The notes under the pieces are model-generated. The model searched no databases. It was not told the origin of the DNA and saw nothing but the letters and a program-made list of their open reading frames with translations. Made by a program: the position numbers and the translations under genes. Below are positions 39,210 through 50,828 of a stretch of 64,000 nucleotides of DNA, in pieces (position 1 is the first letter of the stretch; the number at the start of each line of letters is the position of its first letter). This DNA is from Athripsodes cinereus (Eukaryota; Arthropoda; Insecta; Trichoptera; Leptoceridae), in NCBI GenBank assembly GCA_947579605.1, contig OX388309.1:15446713-15510712 (forward strand). The letters run 5' to 3'.

Positions 39210-40415
39210 TTAATTAAGTTTATTATTAACGAAGTTGTGTGAACTACTAAAATATTTTTTTCTGTTACTTCTAAAACATTGAAAATCACTTACCACTTGA
39301 AAAACAGCATTACACTCATTTGATGTAAATTACTTTTAATTATGAAATCATATTAATTTATTTATCAAACAATACACAACGTGTATACGTGATAATATAA
39401 TATGTGAAAAAAAAAAAGTAAACACCACAAAGTAGGTACACAAAACATTTTGAGATATTGCATGTTTCATCGTCACCATACGCAAGAAAACTGATGTAGC
39501 CAGATCTACCTAAAAGTATTTTTGGACTTTGTAAATCTTAACTACAAAAAATGTGTGTCCGAAAACAACCTAATCTTTCAATATAAGATAGGCAGCATAA
39601 GAAATACATGGAGACGTTGAAATAGTAGGTATATATCAATATCTGGAATATTATACTGTACTAGAACAATGTACACCCAATATCACTATAATACACAATA
39701 TAATACTATATATTATATTACAATGTTATCTATAGACAGCTGAGTGAGGCATACGGATATTAGAAATGCGTGATTGGGTTCAACATCTGTATCTAGAACC
39801 CACTCACGCAAGAATGCATCGAGTGCGGAGATACAAAACTGCATATAAAAGAAAGAGATAGAACATCCAATGTGGTTCATACAAGGGATAAAACCTATAG
39901 AAATTGCGCCATTTATGCTAATGAGTTAAGGACCATGGTATACATTATGTAGTATTTTAAAGTAGGTACGTATGTATATACTGAGACATTATGGGCAAAG
40001 CTATGTGAATTGGTGAATGAACGTTATAGATGTATGTATTAGTATAGCTACAGGAGTGTAGGTACCTGCTAGCTTTGGGATAAAGTTTTTATATACATAC
40101 ATAGGTAGGTAGATAGGTTGTACATATTTTTTACTATGTAGGTTTGAGTATTGCATAACCAAAACAATTTGCGCGCGAGATTTAAAAATACATATTATGA
40201 ATGTTACTTTTGATTACGTATTTGGGCATTACTTGGCGGCCTTGGCGTCCTGGTTTCCTGCACCAAGTGTACCTATGGTGGATCCGGCGCTGCCTCAAGG
40301 GTGTCATATATCACATCTAAAATACTAAATATCTACATAAAAATATTAATTAAAAAAAATGACATTTAGCCTTGATGTACCTTTGATAAATAAATTACAA
40401 GAAGGGAGTACATAT
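39210..40415. other. No feature recognised
   Basis: AT-rich sequence to the right of the foldback element. I found no coding exon or repeat family that I can support. Confidence 0.4.
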
Positions 40416-41415
40416 AACGATCAGGGGGGCTAAAAAGGCCACTTTATATGAATCATAATATGATCATATTAGGAATTGCAACACAGTTGGCAATACATAT
40501 AATGAACTGCGCGCAATTCAAATCAGCAATTCATCTGCTTGACAGTTTTCTATAGAGATTCGTAAAATGGTTCACTAAATATGAATCGCTTACTTGTCAA
40601 ATAGCGGAATCACTACAATATGTTACTCCGGACTGACATTTTTCAATTCGTTTGATTATTAATCCATAACCTATTATGAATTGCGCGCAATTCTTATCAG
40701 CAATTCGTCTGTTTGACAGTTTTCTGTAGATTTATAGAGTCAAATAGCTGAATCATTAGATGTTACTCTACTAACATCTTTCAATTCATCTTATTATTCA
40801 GTTGGCTTAATTTTTTAGAAAAATATATTCATAATGGCGGATTTAGGCCTTTATATATTTTTTTGTATAATACAAGCATTAGTGATAATAAGTGTCCTTG
40901 GAGGTCGGCAGTAAAAAAGTGTTTCATAAAGAAATATAAGCCAAACTACAAAATTTTGTGATTGTTGGACAGGTACCTTTCACTCCGAGCCACTCATAAA
41001 TAAAGATAATAAGAAAATATAAGGCTACTTACATATTACTATATTTATTATACAAAGTATTTATCTATATTTATAATATGACGTGGATGTAATGTCCTAG
41101 AATTTATGAATTGTACAGTGTCCTTGAGGTGCTTCGGCACGTAAACGACACTTTAATATTGTCCAATAATAATAATTACCCATCTACTTACACCATAAAG
41201 GCATCATAGTCTTAAATACACCATATTTTATTTGCATTTTAGGTGCTTAATACATTGAACTTTTATGTATCGGGTTCTTACCAGAGATTTATTAAGAAGT
41301 ACATACATTTTCCACAAACTCAGGAAGAAAGTAGTAAAATGTTAAACATGGCTAAGTTACCTATTATTATCCCATATTTTATGACATCGACAGGAAACCT
41401 ATAAAAAATTATATC

Positions 41416-41760
41416 TCACTCATACAATTCCTCATGCATCCTCTTCTGTTCAATGTGCTCAAGACGTGATCGTCCTGTAGGATCTGATTTATATGAGCTT
41501 ACCATTTTATCCTCGGACGGCCACACCTTCCTCTCAGCCAAATATATTTTCTTAATCATTCTGTCCTCATTCATTCTTTCCACATGCCCAAAACATCGTA
41601 ACTTATTTACATTCATCTTGCTTATTAAATTTACTTCTATTCCACATTCCTCTCATAATGCACGGTTACACACTCGATCTCTCAGACTTTCACCACACAT
41701 CCTTAACAATCTCATTGCTACTGCAATTTATGCCACTTTCATCCTTCTTTAGCCATTTCT
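41416..41760 (-). pseudogene. RTE-like family-A shard
   Basis: The - strand reads [20 protein letters not shown] and IKKIYLAERKVWPSEDKM, then frame-broken QNR...MHEEL. Upstream KKDESGINCSSNEIV-like remnants continue to about 41755. A decayed version of 43673-44164. Confidence 0.7.
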
Positions 41761-42119
41761 ACTTCTCACTTGGATACTAACCCATTTTACCTTCAAAAAT
41801 ATTTCGAATAAATTTGAAATGTTCCTCTAGTTCAATTATTGGTAGGTAATTGTCTTAAATAAAATTAAATGCAGTTGATTTGTCAAAGTATACTTTATTC
41901 TTGTTGTAAGAAATAAATTCTTAGGGTATAAAAAAATTATACTTAGCATAAAGTAATATAAATTTGATTCAAGAATAATTTATTTGATTTCATTTATTGC
42001 AATGCACCCGCAATCGAGTAAATTATGCATTTATTAGATTTATTATACATAAAATTCTGTTTAAATTGTTCTAAAATCAAATTTTAAATTATGGAATGAG
42101 TTGACCTAAGTAAAAGATT

Positions 42120-42580
42120 ATATTTAAATTAAATCAAACACTGTTTTATTCCACTATGAGATTGTTCTTATTATTAGAACGTTTTCAACTACAATGTAGT
42201 CATCATCAGTAATACCACAATTGTGATAATTAAAACAATCACAAGCTGGTGAATGACGACTTGATGGTTTGAGTTAATTTAGATTTGGTTGGAGTAGTTA
42301 TGTTTTTAAAAAAAGACCAAATTAGTGATACTGAGGAATGAAGAGAGAACGATAATATACTAAGGTGGATCAAGGCCTGTCCCAGAGCATGAGCCACGCT
42401 CAATTCTGGGACGGGTACTTTGATCAAATGAATTGAAAAAATAAATAAATTATATTATGTATATTATTATGTATATATATATTATGTATGTTATTGTGTA
42501 TATATATTGTTATATTATATATATGTTATTATATATAATCTCATAGTGGAATGAAACAGTGTTTGATTTAATTTAAATAT
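42120..42580. mobile_element. MITE with 44-bp inverted repeats
   Basis: ATATTTAAATTAAATCAAAC...CACTATGAGATT at 42120-42163 is repeated inverted at 42537-42580 with a single mismatch. The interior holds a TATATTATG-type microsatellite and no transposase. It looks recent, because the arms are so similar. Confidence 0.9.
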
Positions 42581-42689
42581 ATTCCTTTATAATGCATTTC
42601 CAAAAAGTTACACTTGAAAATATAGAATATTTATTGACCTAAGTATTAAATGCTTTGTTTTTTAAGGTGTGTGATTCAGATTTGAATAT

Positions 42690-43036
42690 TGTAAGTATTG
42701 ATGGCTGGTCACAGTGGGTCAAGTGATGTCTCATTTGTGTGGAACCAGCATCCGTCCCAAGAACCAGCATCGGAACCAAGTCCCACTTCGAGCAACTCCA
42801 CCGGGCTGAAAACAAAACATTGTGGTTCTTAGTTCAGTATTATCAACTTAACAACTATCAACCTAATTATCATTGACTGCAGATATATTATATCATTCTA
42901 CTTACTTCGGTATTGAGTTTGTCTAGGCAGAGGCAGTGCAGCGGTAACTTCAGGGATGCTGGTGGCACTTGCCCGAATTTCCGACGTACCATCATTGGGT
43001 GAGCCTCAGACACGCTCACTGTACGTCTTTCCATTG
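42690..43036 (-). other. GC-rich island with plausible splice sites
   Basis: On the - strand, 43036-42906 is bounded by an acceptor (TTTATTTATAG) and a strong donor (GTAAGT). A second acceptor (TGTTTTGTTTTCAG) opens at 42805. Base composition is clearly richer in G+C than the surroundings. No single frame gives a recognisable protein. It may be a spliced non-coding transcript or the 3' part of the candidate gene starting at 43553, whose phase would then meet a stop after six codons (QWKDVQ). Confidence 0.35.
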
Positions 43037-43478
43037 CTATAAATAAATAATATTATAAATTCACAGGATTATTATGAACATATTAATTAATTAAACATTT
43101 GGAATGTCATTTTCATTTATTCATCATAAAATAACACAATGTATATTAATACATTCCCATTTATATAAATATACACATATATTATACTGTAAAATATTAG
43201 CCCCTTCTTTAATATACATTCAAAAAAAGAAGTAACAAAACAAGACAGAGTAAAGAAACTGGAACCACATGAAAACTATTATTTGAATAATATAGAAAGA
43301 GATTACGATAAATAATTTCAACCACATTCTACGAACCTAACCTTGCTAACTTGTTGTACAAACCCAAACATAAATCATGCTATTAAGTGTCAATATGAAA
43401 AGAAAATTAGAAAAAAACTAAATAAGATGAAGAAATATTCATATTGTTATAAATTAATAATATCTAATATTCACTTAC

Positions 43479-43553
43479 TTTGGAATAAAAGATCGAAGTT
43501 GCAGGAACAAAAACTCCAACCGGAAAGTTTACAAACGTGGCCCATCGCAACAT
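43479..43553 (-). CDS. Candidate first exon of a small membrane-protein gene
   Basis: ATG at 43553-43551 opens a 25-codon frame, MLRWATFVNFPVGVFVPATS then IFYSK. It ends in a strong donor GTAAGT at 43478-43473 in phase 0. The hydrophobic stretch with a short basic N-terminus resembles the leader or anchor of small mitochondrial inner-membrane proteins, but I cannot name a family. A 38-bp tandem repeat immediately upstream may be part of the promoter. The continuation is unresolved (see 42690-43036). Confidence 0.35.
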
Positions 43554-43570
43554 CTTCGGGTATGTTATTT

Positions 43571-43646
43571 TTTACACTAAACGTAAACAAACGTTTTATA
43601 AACGTTAGTTTACACTAAACGTAAACAAACGTTTTATAAACGTTAA
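43571..43646. repeat. 38-bp tandem repeat, two units
   Basis: TTTACACTAAACGTAAACAA...ATAAACGTTAG occurs twice in direct succession (43571-43608 and 43609-43646). Each unit contains the palindrome AACGTTTTATAAACGTT. Confidence 0.9.
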
Positions 43647-43664
43647 CATATAAAATACATATAT

Positions 43665-44190
43665 ACATACCATCACGCCGCTTCCCTCGCGGGGTAGGCA
43701 GAAAGGATCGAGCGCCACTTCCTTCTATCCTTGCATACATCTTTCGCTTCCGTCACTGTCAAACAATTCCTCATGCATGCTCTCCTGTTCAATGTGCTCA
43801 ACACGTGACCGTCCTGTAGGATTTGATTTAAATGATCTTGCCATTTAATCCTCGGACGTCCGCGTCTCCGAGCACCATTCCTCTCAGCCAAATATATCTT
43901 CTTAGTCATTCTGTCCTCATTCATTCTTTCCACGTGCCCAAACCATCTTAACTTATTTACATTCATCTTTGTTATTACACCAACTTTCATTCCACATTCC
44001 TTTCGTATATCACTGTTACGCACACGATCTCTCAGACTCTTGTCACACATCCTTCTCAACGATCTCATTTCCACTGCATTTATGCCACTTTCATCCTTTT
44101 TTAACCATGTCCACGTCTCACTTGCATACATAAGTGTTGGCACTAAGATAGCAGAGTGCACCAACCTTTTAGCTGTGGTGGATATGTTTC
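43665..44190 (-). pseudogene. RTE-like LINE ORF2 C-terminus (family A), open frame
   Basis: A 163-codon - strand frame reads [80 protein letters not shown] and [20 protein letters not shown] to stop. It is 5'-truncated just after the RT and is the best-preserved copy of the family repeated through the window. Confidence 0.85.
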
Positions 44191-44799
44191 TATTTGCAAT
44201 TATTGGTCGGATTGCACCATTTACCTTATTGCCAGCAACACTTCACTTAAAACATAATTAATTGCTGACAATTAGAACTCAAACTTATATGGTTTCCGAA
44301 ATGCTAGGTTATTGACAAACATTGAGTATTTCACATCTTGTTGCCAGTCAACAAAAAAATTATAATATTTTAATTTCAGATTCATTTATTTGGTAATTAA
44401 TTGTTATTTAGTACGGTATTGGCCTCTTTTAATTAAATATATGTGTTTTAACATGTAAAGTATGAAATATTTTATCTATTAAATAATGAAATCACTATGA
44501 AAACATTACCGCTACAGTGCCGGGTATTGTTTTTCATACGGCAACATTTTACCAAATCCGAATCGTTTGATGAATGGAATTGTGTGTGAACTGCGTACAA
44601 TCGAGACGATTTTTACGAAAATTAGAGGAATCGCTGGCAATTCGGGAAAGGAATCATGTGTAGAGGAATTGCTAAATGTGGCCATTTTAGCCCTGCTGAT
44701 GGCATAGAAAGAATCGACATGTAAGGTCCAGGATCAAAAAGCTATAAATTATAGTAGAAACTTATGTTCAAGCTCATTTTAATTTATATATTATATATA

Positions 44800-45360
44800 G
44801 AGATAATTATTAAGATATAAGATATTCGAGAAGATAAATACTTTAAGAGTAATGGATAAAATGCACGTAATAATAAAGGATTGAGTAAAATTTATTTTGC
44901 ATTCCTTCTCAGAAGCTACCAAATTTTATACTATACTATCACAGCATATACCACAAGTGGGATAGCCACCACATTATATAACTTAGTTTAAATGTTTCTA
45001 ATACTTAATATAGTTAATCTTAACGAATTATATTTTTCTATAACCTTATTAGGGTCCACAGGCTGGTGGAGATCCATTGTGATCTGTTAGTAGTGTATTC
45101 TAGTATTCACCGTTTTCAAAAGGGTATTTTGCATACGCACTATAACATATTAGTAAAGTTTAATACTGTAGTAATTAAGTATCAATAAAACACAAATTAC
45201 TGAAAGATAAGAAATTGATAAATTATAGAACGACACACACTGACATTTCACCCGCCAATATTCATAGAAAACTTAGCACCAAATAGAAACGAAATATTTT
45301 TTGTCTATGGAATATTAAGTGATTGGCTAAAAACATTATAGTTTATGACTAAACAAAAGA
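44800..45360. other. AT-rich flank, no feature recognised
   Basis: Left flank of the nested transposon block. It includes a weak CTATCACAGCATATACCACAAGTGG motif at about 44935 that also occurs in the tandem duplication (about 32467), so a small dispersed repeat is likely. Nothing else is supported. Confidence 0.4.
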
Positions 45361-45719
45361 AAAAAAAGGTAGTCATGGGTAACAGATCACTTTGAGGCGA
45401 CCCGACCCGTTCGGGTCCACTGATAGCAGTGAGCCGAACATATGATTCGGGTCACGGGTCTTTCCGGTTGCAGCATATACCTGTGTCTACGGGTCGGAGC
45501 TGTTTCCGGTGTTGATAGCTTATTGTCTATGATCCACTATGTCTTTCATACGGTATGGAGATTTTTACACTTAATATCTGAACGGAGTACTCAATAATTA
45601 TAAGAATTATAATAATGACATTTATTGGCCATAAAATATTTATTTATTTACATAACAAACAGCTGTATCAGCCTTTACAAATAATACAAATTAAAAAAAA
45701 ACAGTCAAGAGAAATAATG

Positions 45720-46216
45720 ATTTACGATTCGCGGCCAGGCGAATCTCAAAAAAACTCAAAAAAGATTATTTAAAATCACTTTATTAAAGTATAATATTAA
45801 TTATTACACAATTGATTTTATTGTTTATTGAATAAAAGTATTGAATAAAAGAATCACAATGATATTTAATTTATTACACAACACAATACAATTTAACACA
45901 AGACCAGGATTTAACAACAGGACTTATTATAATAAACTGATCAAGTAATAATTAACTGAACGACAGAATATTAACACTGGGCTGACTAATTAGGTACTGA
46001 CAACTGTTCCCAGTGTGAAATACTTTATATAGTGTTTCCAGGCATTGGTACCTTGTGCATTAGTAGCGTGTGCATTGGAATGACCTATTTTATTATAGTC
46101 AATATGTAAACATTCCCATGATCATATTACTGAGATTCTGATACGCGGGCATTCCCACGCTCGTGTTACTGGAATTATCTGGTATGATATAGGCTACTCT
46201 AGGCCTTATCATAACT
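45720..46216 (-). repeat. Errantivirus 3' LTR
   Basis: 497 bp, with no difference seen from the LTR at 59793-60289. In element orientation it opens AGTTATGATAAGGCC, typical of errantiviruses (AGTTA). It is preceded by a purine-rich tract, AAGGGTGGGCG. Confidence 0.95.
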
Positions 46217-46225
46217 CGCCCACCC

Positions 46226-47947
46226 TTAAAGAAAAACTTTAGTGGTAGCTGCTTCTATAGTGGTAGCTGCTTTTAAAGTTTTTTTGGGAGTTTCAGGCTT
46301 TTCTGCAATTTTATACTTAGATTTATATTTTACTACAACGCATCTGAACAATACAATAATTACAATTAATACAATAAAAACATATAAAGTTAATGTCCAA
46401 GTGCTGATGGTCCTAGATACGGGGGTGTCGTCATCTTCTTGCATCCTTCTTTGCAGTTTCTTTACTTGTAGTAGGACATGGTTTAAATCGTCCAATTGTA
46501 CATCTTCTAGTTGCAAGGGTTGAAAAATGCTGTTCGGCGTCGGGACGCTGCGTCTTACTGCCATTTCTGTGGGTAGCTTGGCGAAGTGGACTGGTTCTAA
46601 ATTGGTTTGATAACTCGTTATTATGTTTCCTTGTATTTCTGCTCTACAGTTACCCTCAATGTTAATCACATAACTGCCATCGAGGGTGTCAGCTTCCTTG
46701 CTATTATCACAATTTGTAGTCATTGTTGTCTCGTTAGGTGTTGAGACAATCCATAGATTTCCGTAGATATGTTGTATCTTTACTCTTTCTAGATGGACAT
46801 GTTGTAGTTCGCATTTCGTGTAATCTCGAGTATGGTGGATCATCTGCAATTCACAGGGAGCGTCGCCCGTAATTGGTATCATCTGCTTGTTGTGGCATAG
46901 GTATTCGCCTGTGGTCATTTCTTCACATACTGTTTGGTCATATGTATACTGCTGGCCATTGCTCATTAGGAATTTATGTTGTGGGACGATTATTTGAAAA
47001 AGGTTGTTGGAAATTTTGATGGGAAATGCGTAAAGGTGATAATATGAGTACTGTTGATCCTCGACAATTGGAACCTCCATCACAAAGTGAACACTCGTTC
47101 CTTTGCGGTAAGCCTTTACTGTGGTACCTTTTTCAAAGTAAGGGATGCTATCTAGATCAGGTTCGGCTGGGAATCTAAAGCCTGTTGGCAAAAGGGGTGT
47201 TACTCGTTGCAATTCTAATGCAAACTCAGTTGGTTTAATGATTGACGGGTGTAGTGTACCTAACTTAGCAAATGTTATAGCATTCTCCACCTCCATTAAT
47301 AATTGAGTGATTGTTTGCGCTCCAATAGTCATTTGATTAAATATTATCATTGATATAACATACTCATTGATTTCGTATCCCATTAACAAGGTATCATTCA
47401 TGCGTGCTTCTAATTGCATTAAGCGCGCATTTAAGAGAAACTGATTTGATTTTAATTTGTTAGTGATATTTCGAAATGATTCAATTGCATTTTCTGTTAT
47501 TGACAATTTGTCAACTGACATTTTTTTAACTTTATCTACAGTATTTTGAAGTTGTTTGATTGCCTTGTCGTAGTATTCGGCATCCGATGTGTCTAGATTT
47601 CCGGTTATTGCTTTGATCAAGCTTCCCAAACCATTGATAATTCCTCTCTTGATCCTTTGCTGAGGTATAACATGGTTCAGTCGTTGTTTTGCTTCAGCTA
47701 TAGCATGGTTCAATAGAGAGTCAAAGTTATACAGTTCTTCTCTATATATTAATCCATATGTTGTTTTATTATACATTGTTTGCAATTTATTGTAATGTTT
47801 TACCAGGATATTGATTTCATCGTTGATTTCACTCAGGTCGAATGTTTGAACTAGTGTCCAATGGTCCCGTTGGTTTTGTGCTGTTCCTAGGTGTCTCGGT
47901 AGTAGTCCAGGGTTGTTTACTTGCTTTTGTATTGTTATCTCTGCCAC
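46226..47947 (-). CDS. env: Errantivirus envelope glycoprotein (env)
   Basis: 573 codons, uninterrupted. Class I-like fusion protein related to baculovirus F proteins. A furin-type site RIKR lies at residues about 98-101 and is followed by a Gly-rich hydrophobic segment (GIINGLGSLIKAITGNLD) fitting a fusion peptide. Heptad-rich helices come next, then a transmembrane segment near residues 516-539 (YVFIVLIVIIVLF) and a basic cytoplasmic tail of about 34 residues. No clear signal peptide follows this ATG. In errantiviruses env is made from a spliced RNA that can supply the leader, so the real start may be elsewhere. The frame overlaps the end of integrase by 13 nt. It is the only errantivirus gene besides gag left uninterrupted here. 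Confidence 0.92.
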   Translation of the reverse strand: MAEITIQKQVNNPGLLPRHLGTAQNQRDHWTLVQTFDLSEINDEINILVKHYNKLQTMYNKTTYGLIYREELYNFDSLLNHAIAEAKQRLNHVIPQQRIKRGIINGLGSLIKAITGNLDTSDAEYYDKAIKQLQNTVDKVKKMSVDKLSITENAIESFRNITNKLKSNQFLLNARLMQLEARMNDTLLMGYEINEYVISMIIFNQMTIGAQTITQLLMEVENAITFAKLGTLHPSIIKPTEFALELQRVTPLLPTGFRFPAEPDLDSIPYFEKGTTVKAYRKGTSVHFVMEVPIVEDQQYSYYHLYAFPIKISNNLFQIIVPQHKFLMSNGQQYTYDQTVCEEMTTGEYLCHNKQMIPITGDAPCELQMIHHTRDYTKCELQHVHLERVKIQHIYGNLWIVSTPNETTMTTNCDNSKEADTLDGSYVINIEGNCRAEIQGNIITSYQTNLEPVHFAKLPTEMAVRRSVPTPNSIFQPLQLEDVQLDDLNHVLLQVKKLQRRMQEDDDTPVSRTISTWTLTLYVFIVLIVIIVLFRCVVVKYKSKYKIAEKPETPKKTLKAATTIEAATTKVFL

Positions 47948-48873
47948 GACGGTCCACCTGCAACAATAGGTGGTCTCCTTAAGTTTTTGGTGTGCACTTT
48001 TCGTGAGTGAACGCCTGCGTCAATCAATGCAGTGTTGTCTTGATTAATATTTTCGATTCGGTAGGGTCCTTTAAATTTATTTGATGCTTTGTTCCGAGTA
48101 TTGGTTTTTTCAAATACTGTTTGGTTGGGTTGGAATATGTTGGTCTGGGCATTGGTGTTTCTCTTCTCGGCTATTTGTTGCTTTCTTTCTACTATTTTGG
48201 CCCTAAGCTGGTCGTATACTCGCTTCATTTTGTCTCTATGTGTCCTCGAGTAATCCTGGTAATACATACGATCGTAATACATATCGTATGGATCTCTCGA
48301 TTTTGTGTGACCAATTATAAGTTCCATAGGCGTCATTTCGATCGTTGAATGCACGGAGTTATTATAACCAATGATCGCGTATTTCATGATATTTTCGGTT
48401 TTATCCTTATGTTGTTCTCTAAGAATTCTGAAGTGTTCGATTATTGACGAATGTAGCCTCTCTATCATACTATTCGATGTTGGGTTATTAGGCGTTGTTA
48501 TATGTATCATGACTTTATGAGCCAGCAATATTTCGCGTACGGTGTCATTGTTGAATTCCGTTCCTCCATCGGATGTTATTTTTTCCGGTATTCCATAGTA
48601 TGAAAAATATTGTAGAAAGGCTTCGGCTATACATACCGCGGTTTTGCTTATAATGGGTATAGCTTGTCCAACCTTTGAAAAGGCATCTATCAGTGTAAGA
48701 AAGTTTTGTCCTTCGATTATGAATGTATCCACGAATAATTCTTGGAACGGTTTAAATACTGTGTCGGTCAACATCATGGGTGGTTTTGGTGGGTTACGAT
48801 CATATTTGGCTCTCTTGCAACTAGGGAATCCAATCCCGCAAAAGCGGGATCCCGTAAATGCGGGATCCCGCAC
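47935..48873 (-). pseudogene. pol: Errantivirus integrase catalytic part (pol, 3' piece)
   Basis: Minus-strand frame with the retroviral integrase core: first Asp in LFVDTFIIEGQN, second in ITSDGGTEFNND, Glu in SNSMIERLHSS, then a C-terminal DNA-binding region (FKGPYRIENINQDNTALIDA). The frame is continuous with the zinc-binding domain, but the hAT insertion at 48822 separates them. The first 17 or so codons of the open frame (from 48873) belong to the hAT terminus. Confidence 0.92.
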
Positions 48874-49019
48874 CTTTTTTGCGGGATCAGAAATGCGGGA
48901 TTACTGATGCGGGATCCCGCACGCTTGCGGGACTGAAAAAAAATATTTAAGAATGGGCTCAGACAACGTTCTGATTATTTATTAAACCCAGCACAGCCTC
49001 AATGATAAGTAAATTAACT

Positions 49020-50325
49020 ACTTTGCCTTGGATCTCGTGACTTTTCTATAGAATTTGTATGGAAAATAATTAGAGTTTCCTAAGTCTAGATGTGATCACA
49101 GCAACAACTGATAGTGCAGCAGTCATGAAGAAAGTTGGGAGATTATTATAAGCGCACCACCAGTTATGCTTTGCACATGAGTTGCAACTCGCTGTTCTTG
49201 AAGTTCTATGCAATCAGAGACAAGAAGAAGAAATGAAGTCAAGTTGAAGTATTCGAAAATAGACCGGATGGTGGGAGTGATAATGAAAATGATGACGAGC
49301 AAGGTCACTTTTCGGTAGAGGAAGACATTCAAGAAGGAGATTTGTTACCACGATGCAGGTAGATAAGTATTGTCAGACCAATAGATTTTTCAATGAAAAT
49401 CATTATAACTTATTCCATGTTTTGTTTTTACTGATTCAAAAAGTCAGGAAAATTGTCAAGCTTTTTAGTTCGAAATTTCCAGTAACAATTAATGATCTTC
49501 TGCAAATATATATTAAAGCAGAATTCTGCAAAGAATTACAGCTGACCCTAGATTGCTGAACGCGCTGGAACAGTCTCGCAACAATGTTATCGAGGTTCAA
49601 CCAAGCACTTATTGATCTTAAACTGACATCATCTTCATTTTCATTTATTGATGAAGAATTTATAACATCGAGTAATATTGAACGAGCTTTAAAGCCAGTG
49701 AAGCTTGCTGTAAAAGTCTTATGCCGCGAGGACGCAAAATTAGTTTCTGCAGAAACCACATTGCGTTTCATGATAAGCAAACTGGATCGACAAAATACCA
49801 GGTTAAGCCAGGAATTTGAAGTGTCGCTATCTCGCCGCATAAAATAACGCCACACATCAATGACTCGTGTTGCTGTGCTTAGAAAATCCTATCAAATATC
49901 TATAAAAAGATTCAAGATCTACAAATGTGAACTTCGAACTAAAATGAAGTGTTTAATTGAGAGACTGTTGTCAGACACGCAGGTACAACCTGAAACTCAA
50001 AACCAACAAGTTGATGACAATGGCAATGAAGAAGTCACGCCTTTATCGAATCTATTAAATGATGATTATTCGCCTATACTAGAAGATGAATTAGAGCACA
50101 GTCTCCGTACAGAATGGATAGCCAAGTAACATGAAGTCAACTACACCTAATAGCGTGGAAGCTGAACATGCTTTTTCCGCCGCTGGCTATTTATGCAACA
50201 AGATTAGATCAAATCTAAAAGATGAAACGTTAGATACTTATCATTTCTTCGATAGTATTATCAGAAAAAAAGCTATTTTTTATGCCTCTAAAAGTCGAAA
50301 CTTCTTCTTCTTCTTATGGCCTTAA
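49020..50325 (+). pseudogene. hAT transposase, broken
   Basis: Plus-strand frames in order: about 49085 TATTDSAAVMKKVGRLL, stop, then AHHQLCFAHELQLAVLEVL (a catalytic-core block of hAT transposases); 49584-49847 MLSRFNQALIDLKLTSSSFSF...FMISKLDRQNTRLS; 49860-50129; and the C-terminal dimerisation region at 50131-50325 (NSVEAEHAFSAAGYLCNKIR). Several stops and frameshifts and a missing N-terminal zinc finger make it non-functional, so a transposase supplied elsewhere must have moved it, or it decayed after insertion. Confidence 0.85.
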
Positions 50326-50490
50326 ACCCGTACTTCCAGCTCACTCAACCATCGTACGGCTGCCTCTGAGGCGTCGTGTATTTCTCTCAGTCCCCCGTCA
50401 AAGGAATATAGGGGGCACTGCTCCACGATGTGGTCCATGCTCTGGGTTTCCCCGCATGGGCAGGTGGGTGAATCAGCCATCCCCCACTGA
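50302..50490 (-). mobile_element. LINE 3' tail inserted inside the hAT element
   Basis: The - strand reads CPCGETQSMDHIVEQCPLYS, DGGLREIHDASEAAVRWLSE and LEVRV plus stop, a C-terminal zinc-knuckle tail common in insect LINEs. An (AAG)n tail follows at the low-coordinate end. GTCGAAAC repeats exactly on both sides (50294-50301, 50491-50498), so this is a genuine, severely 5'-truncated retrotransposition. Confidence 0.9.
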
Positions 50491-50828
50491 GTCGAAACTA
50501 ATAAATATGTCAAATTGTCAATACAAATATATTAGGTGAAAAGTTGTATTATATTGTTCCTTACAAGAAGGTGATTATTCATACCTCAAAAACATCATTA
50601 TTTCCACTTGTTAATTAGTAATATGAGTAAAAAAACTGCATAATAATAAAAAAATATCAAATTTACTCGTCTTTATTTGATATATTTTTTTAAATAACTA
50701 AATGTCTACTTGAAACAGTTTTTTTTATTAAAAAATCTCAATCCCGCAAATCCCGCGGGATCCGCGGGACTGATGACCTCAATCCCGCAGTCTTGCGGGA
50801 TCGCGATTTTGATGCGGGATTGGATTCC

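Larger units (their letters stand above)
40420..44700. mobile_element. Candidate 4.3-kb TIR element or two solo ends
   Basis: ATCAGGGGGGCTAAAAAGGC at 40420 is mirrored by GCCATTTTAGCCCTGCTGAT at 44681-44700. Both ends are rich in CAATTC/GAATTG-type subterminal repeats, for example CTGCGCGCAATTC...CAGCAATTC at about 40508 and again at about 40680. No matching target duplication and no transposase was seen. RTE and MITE insertions lie within. Confidence 0.35.
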
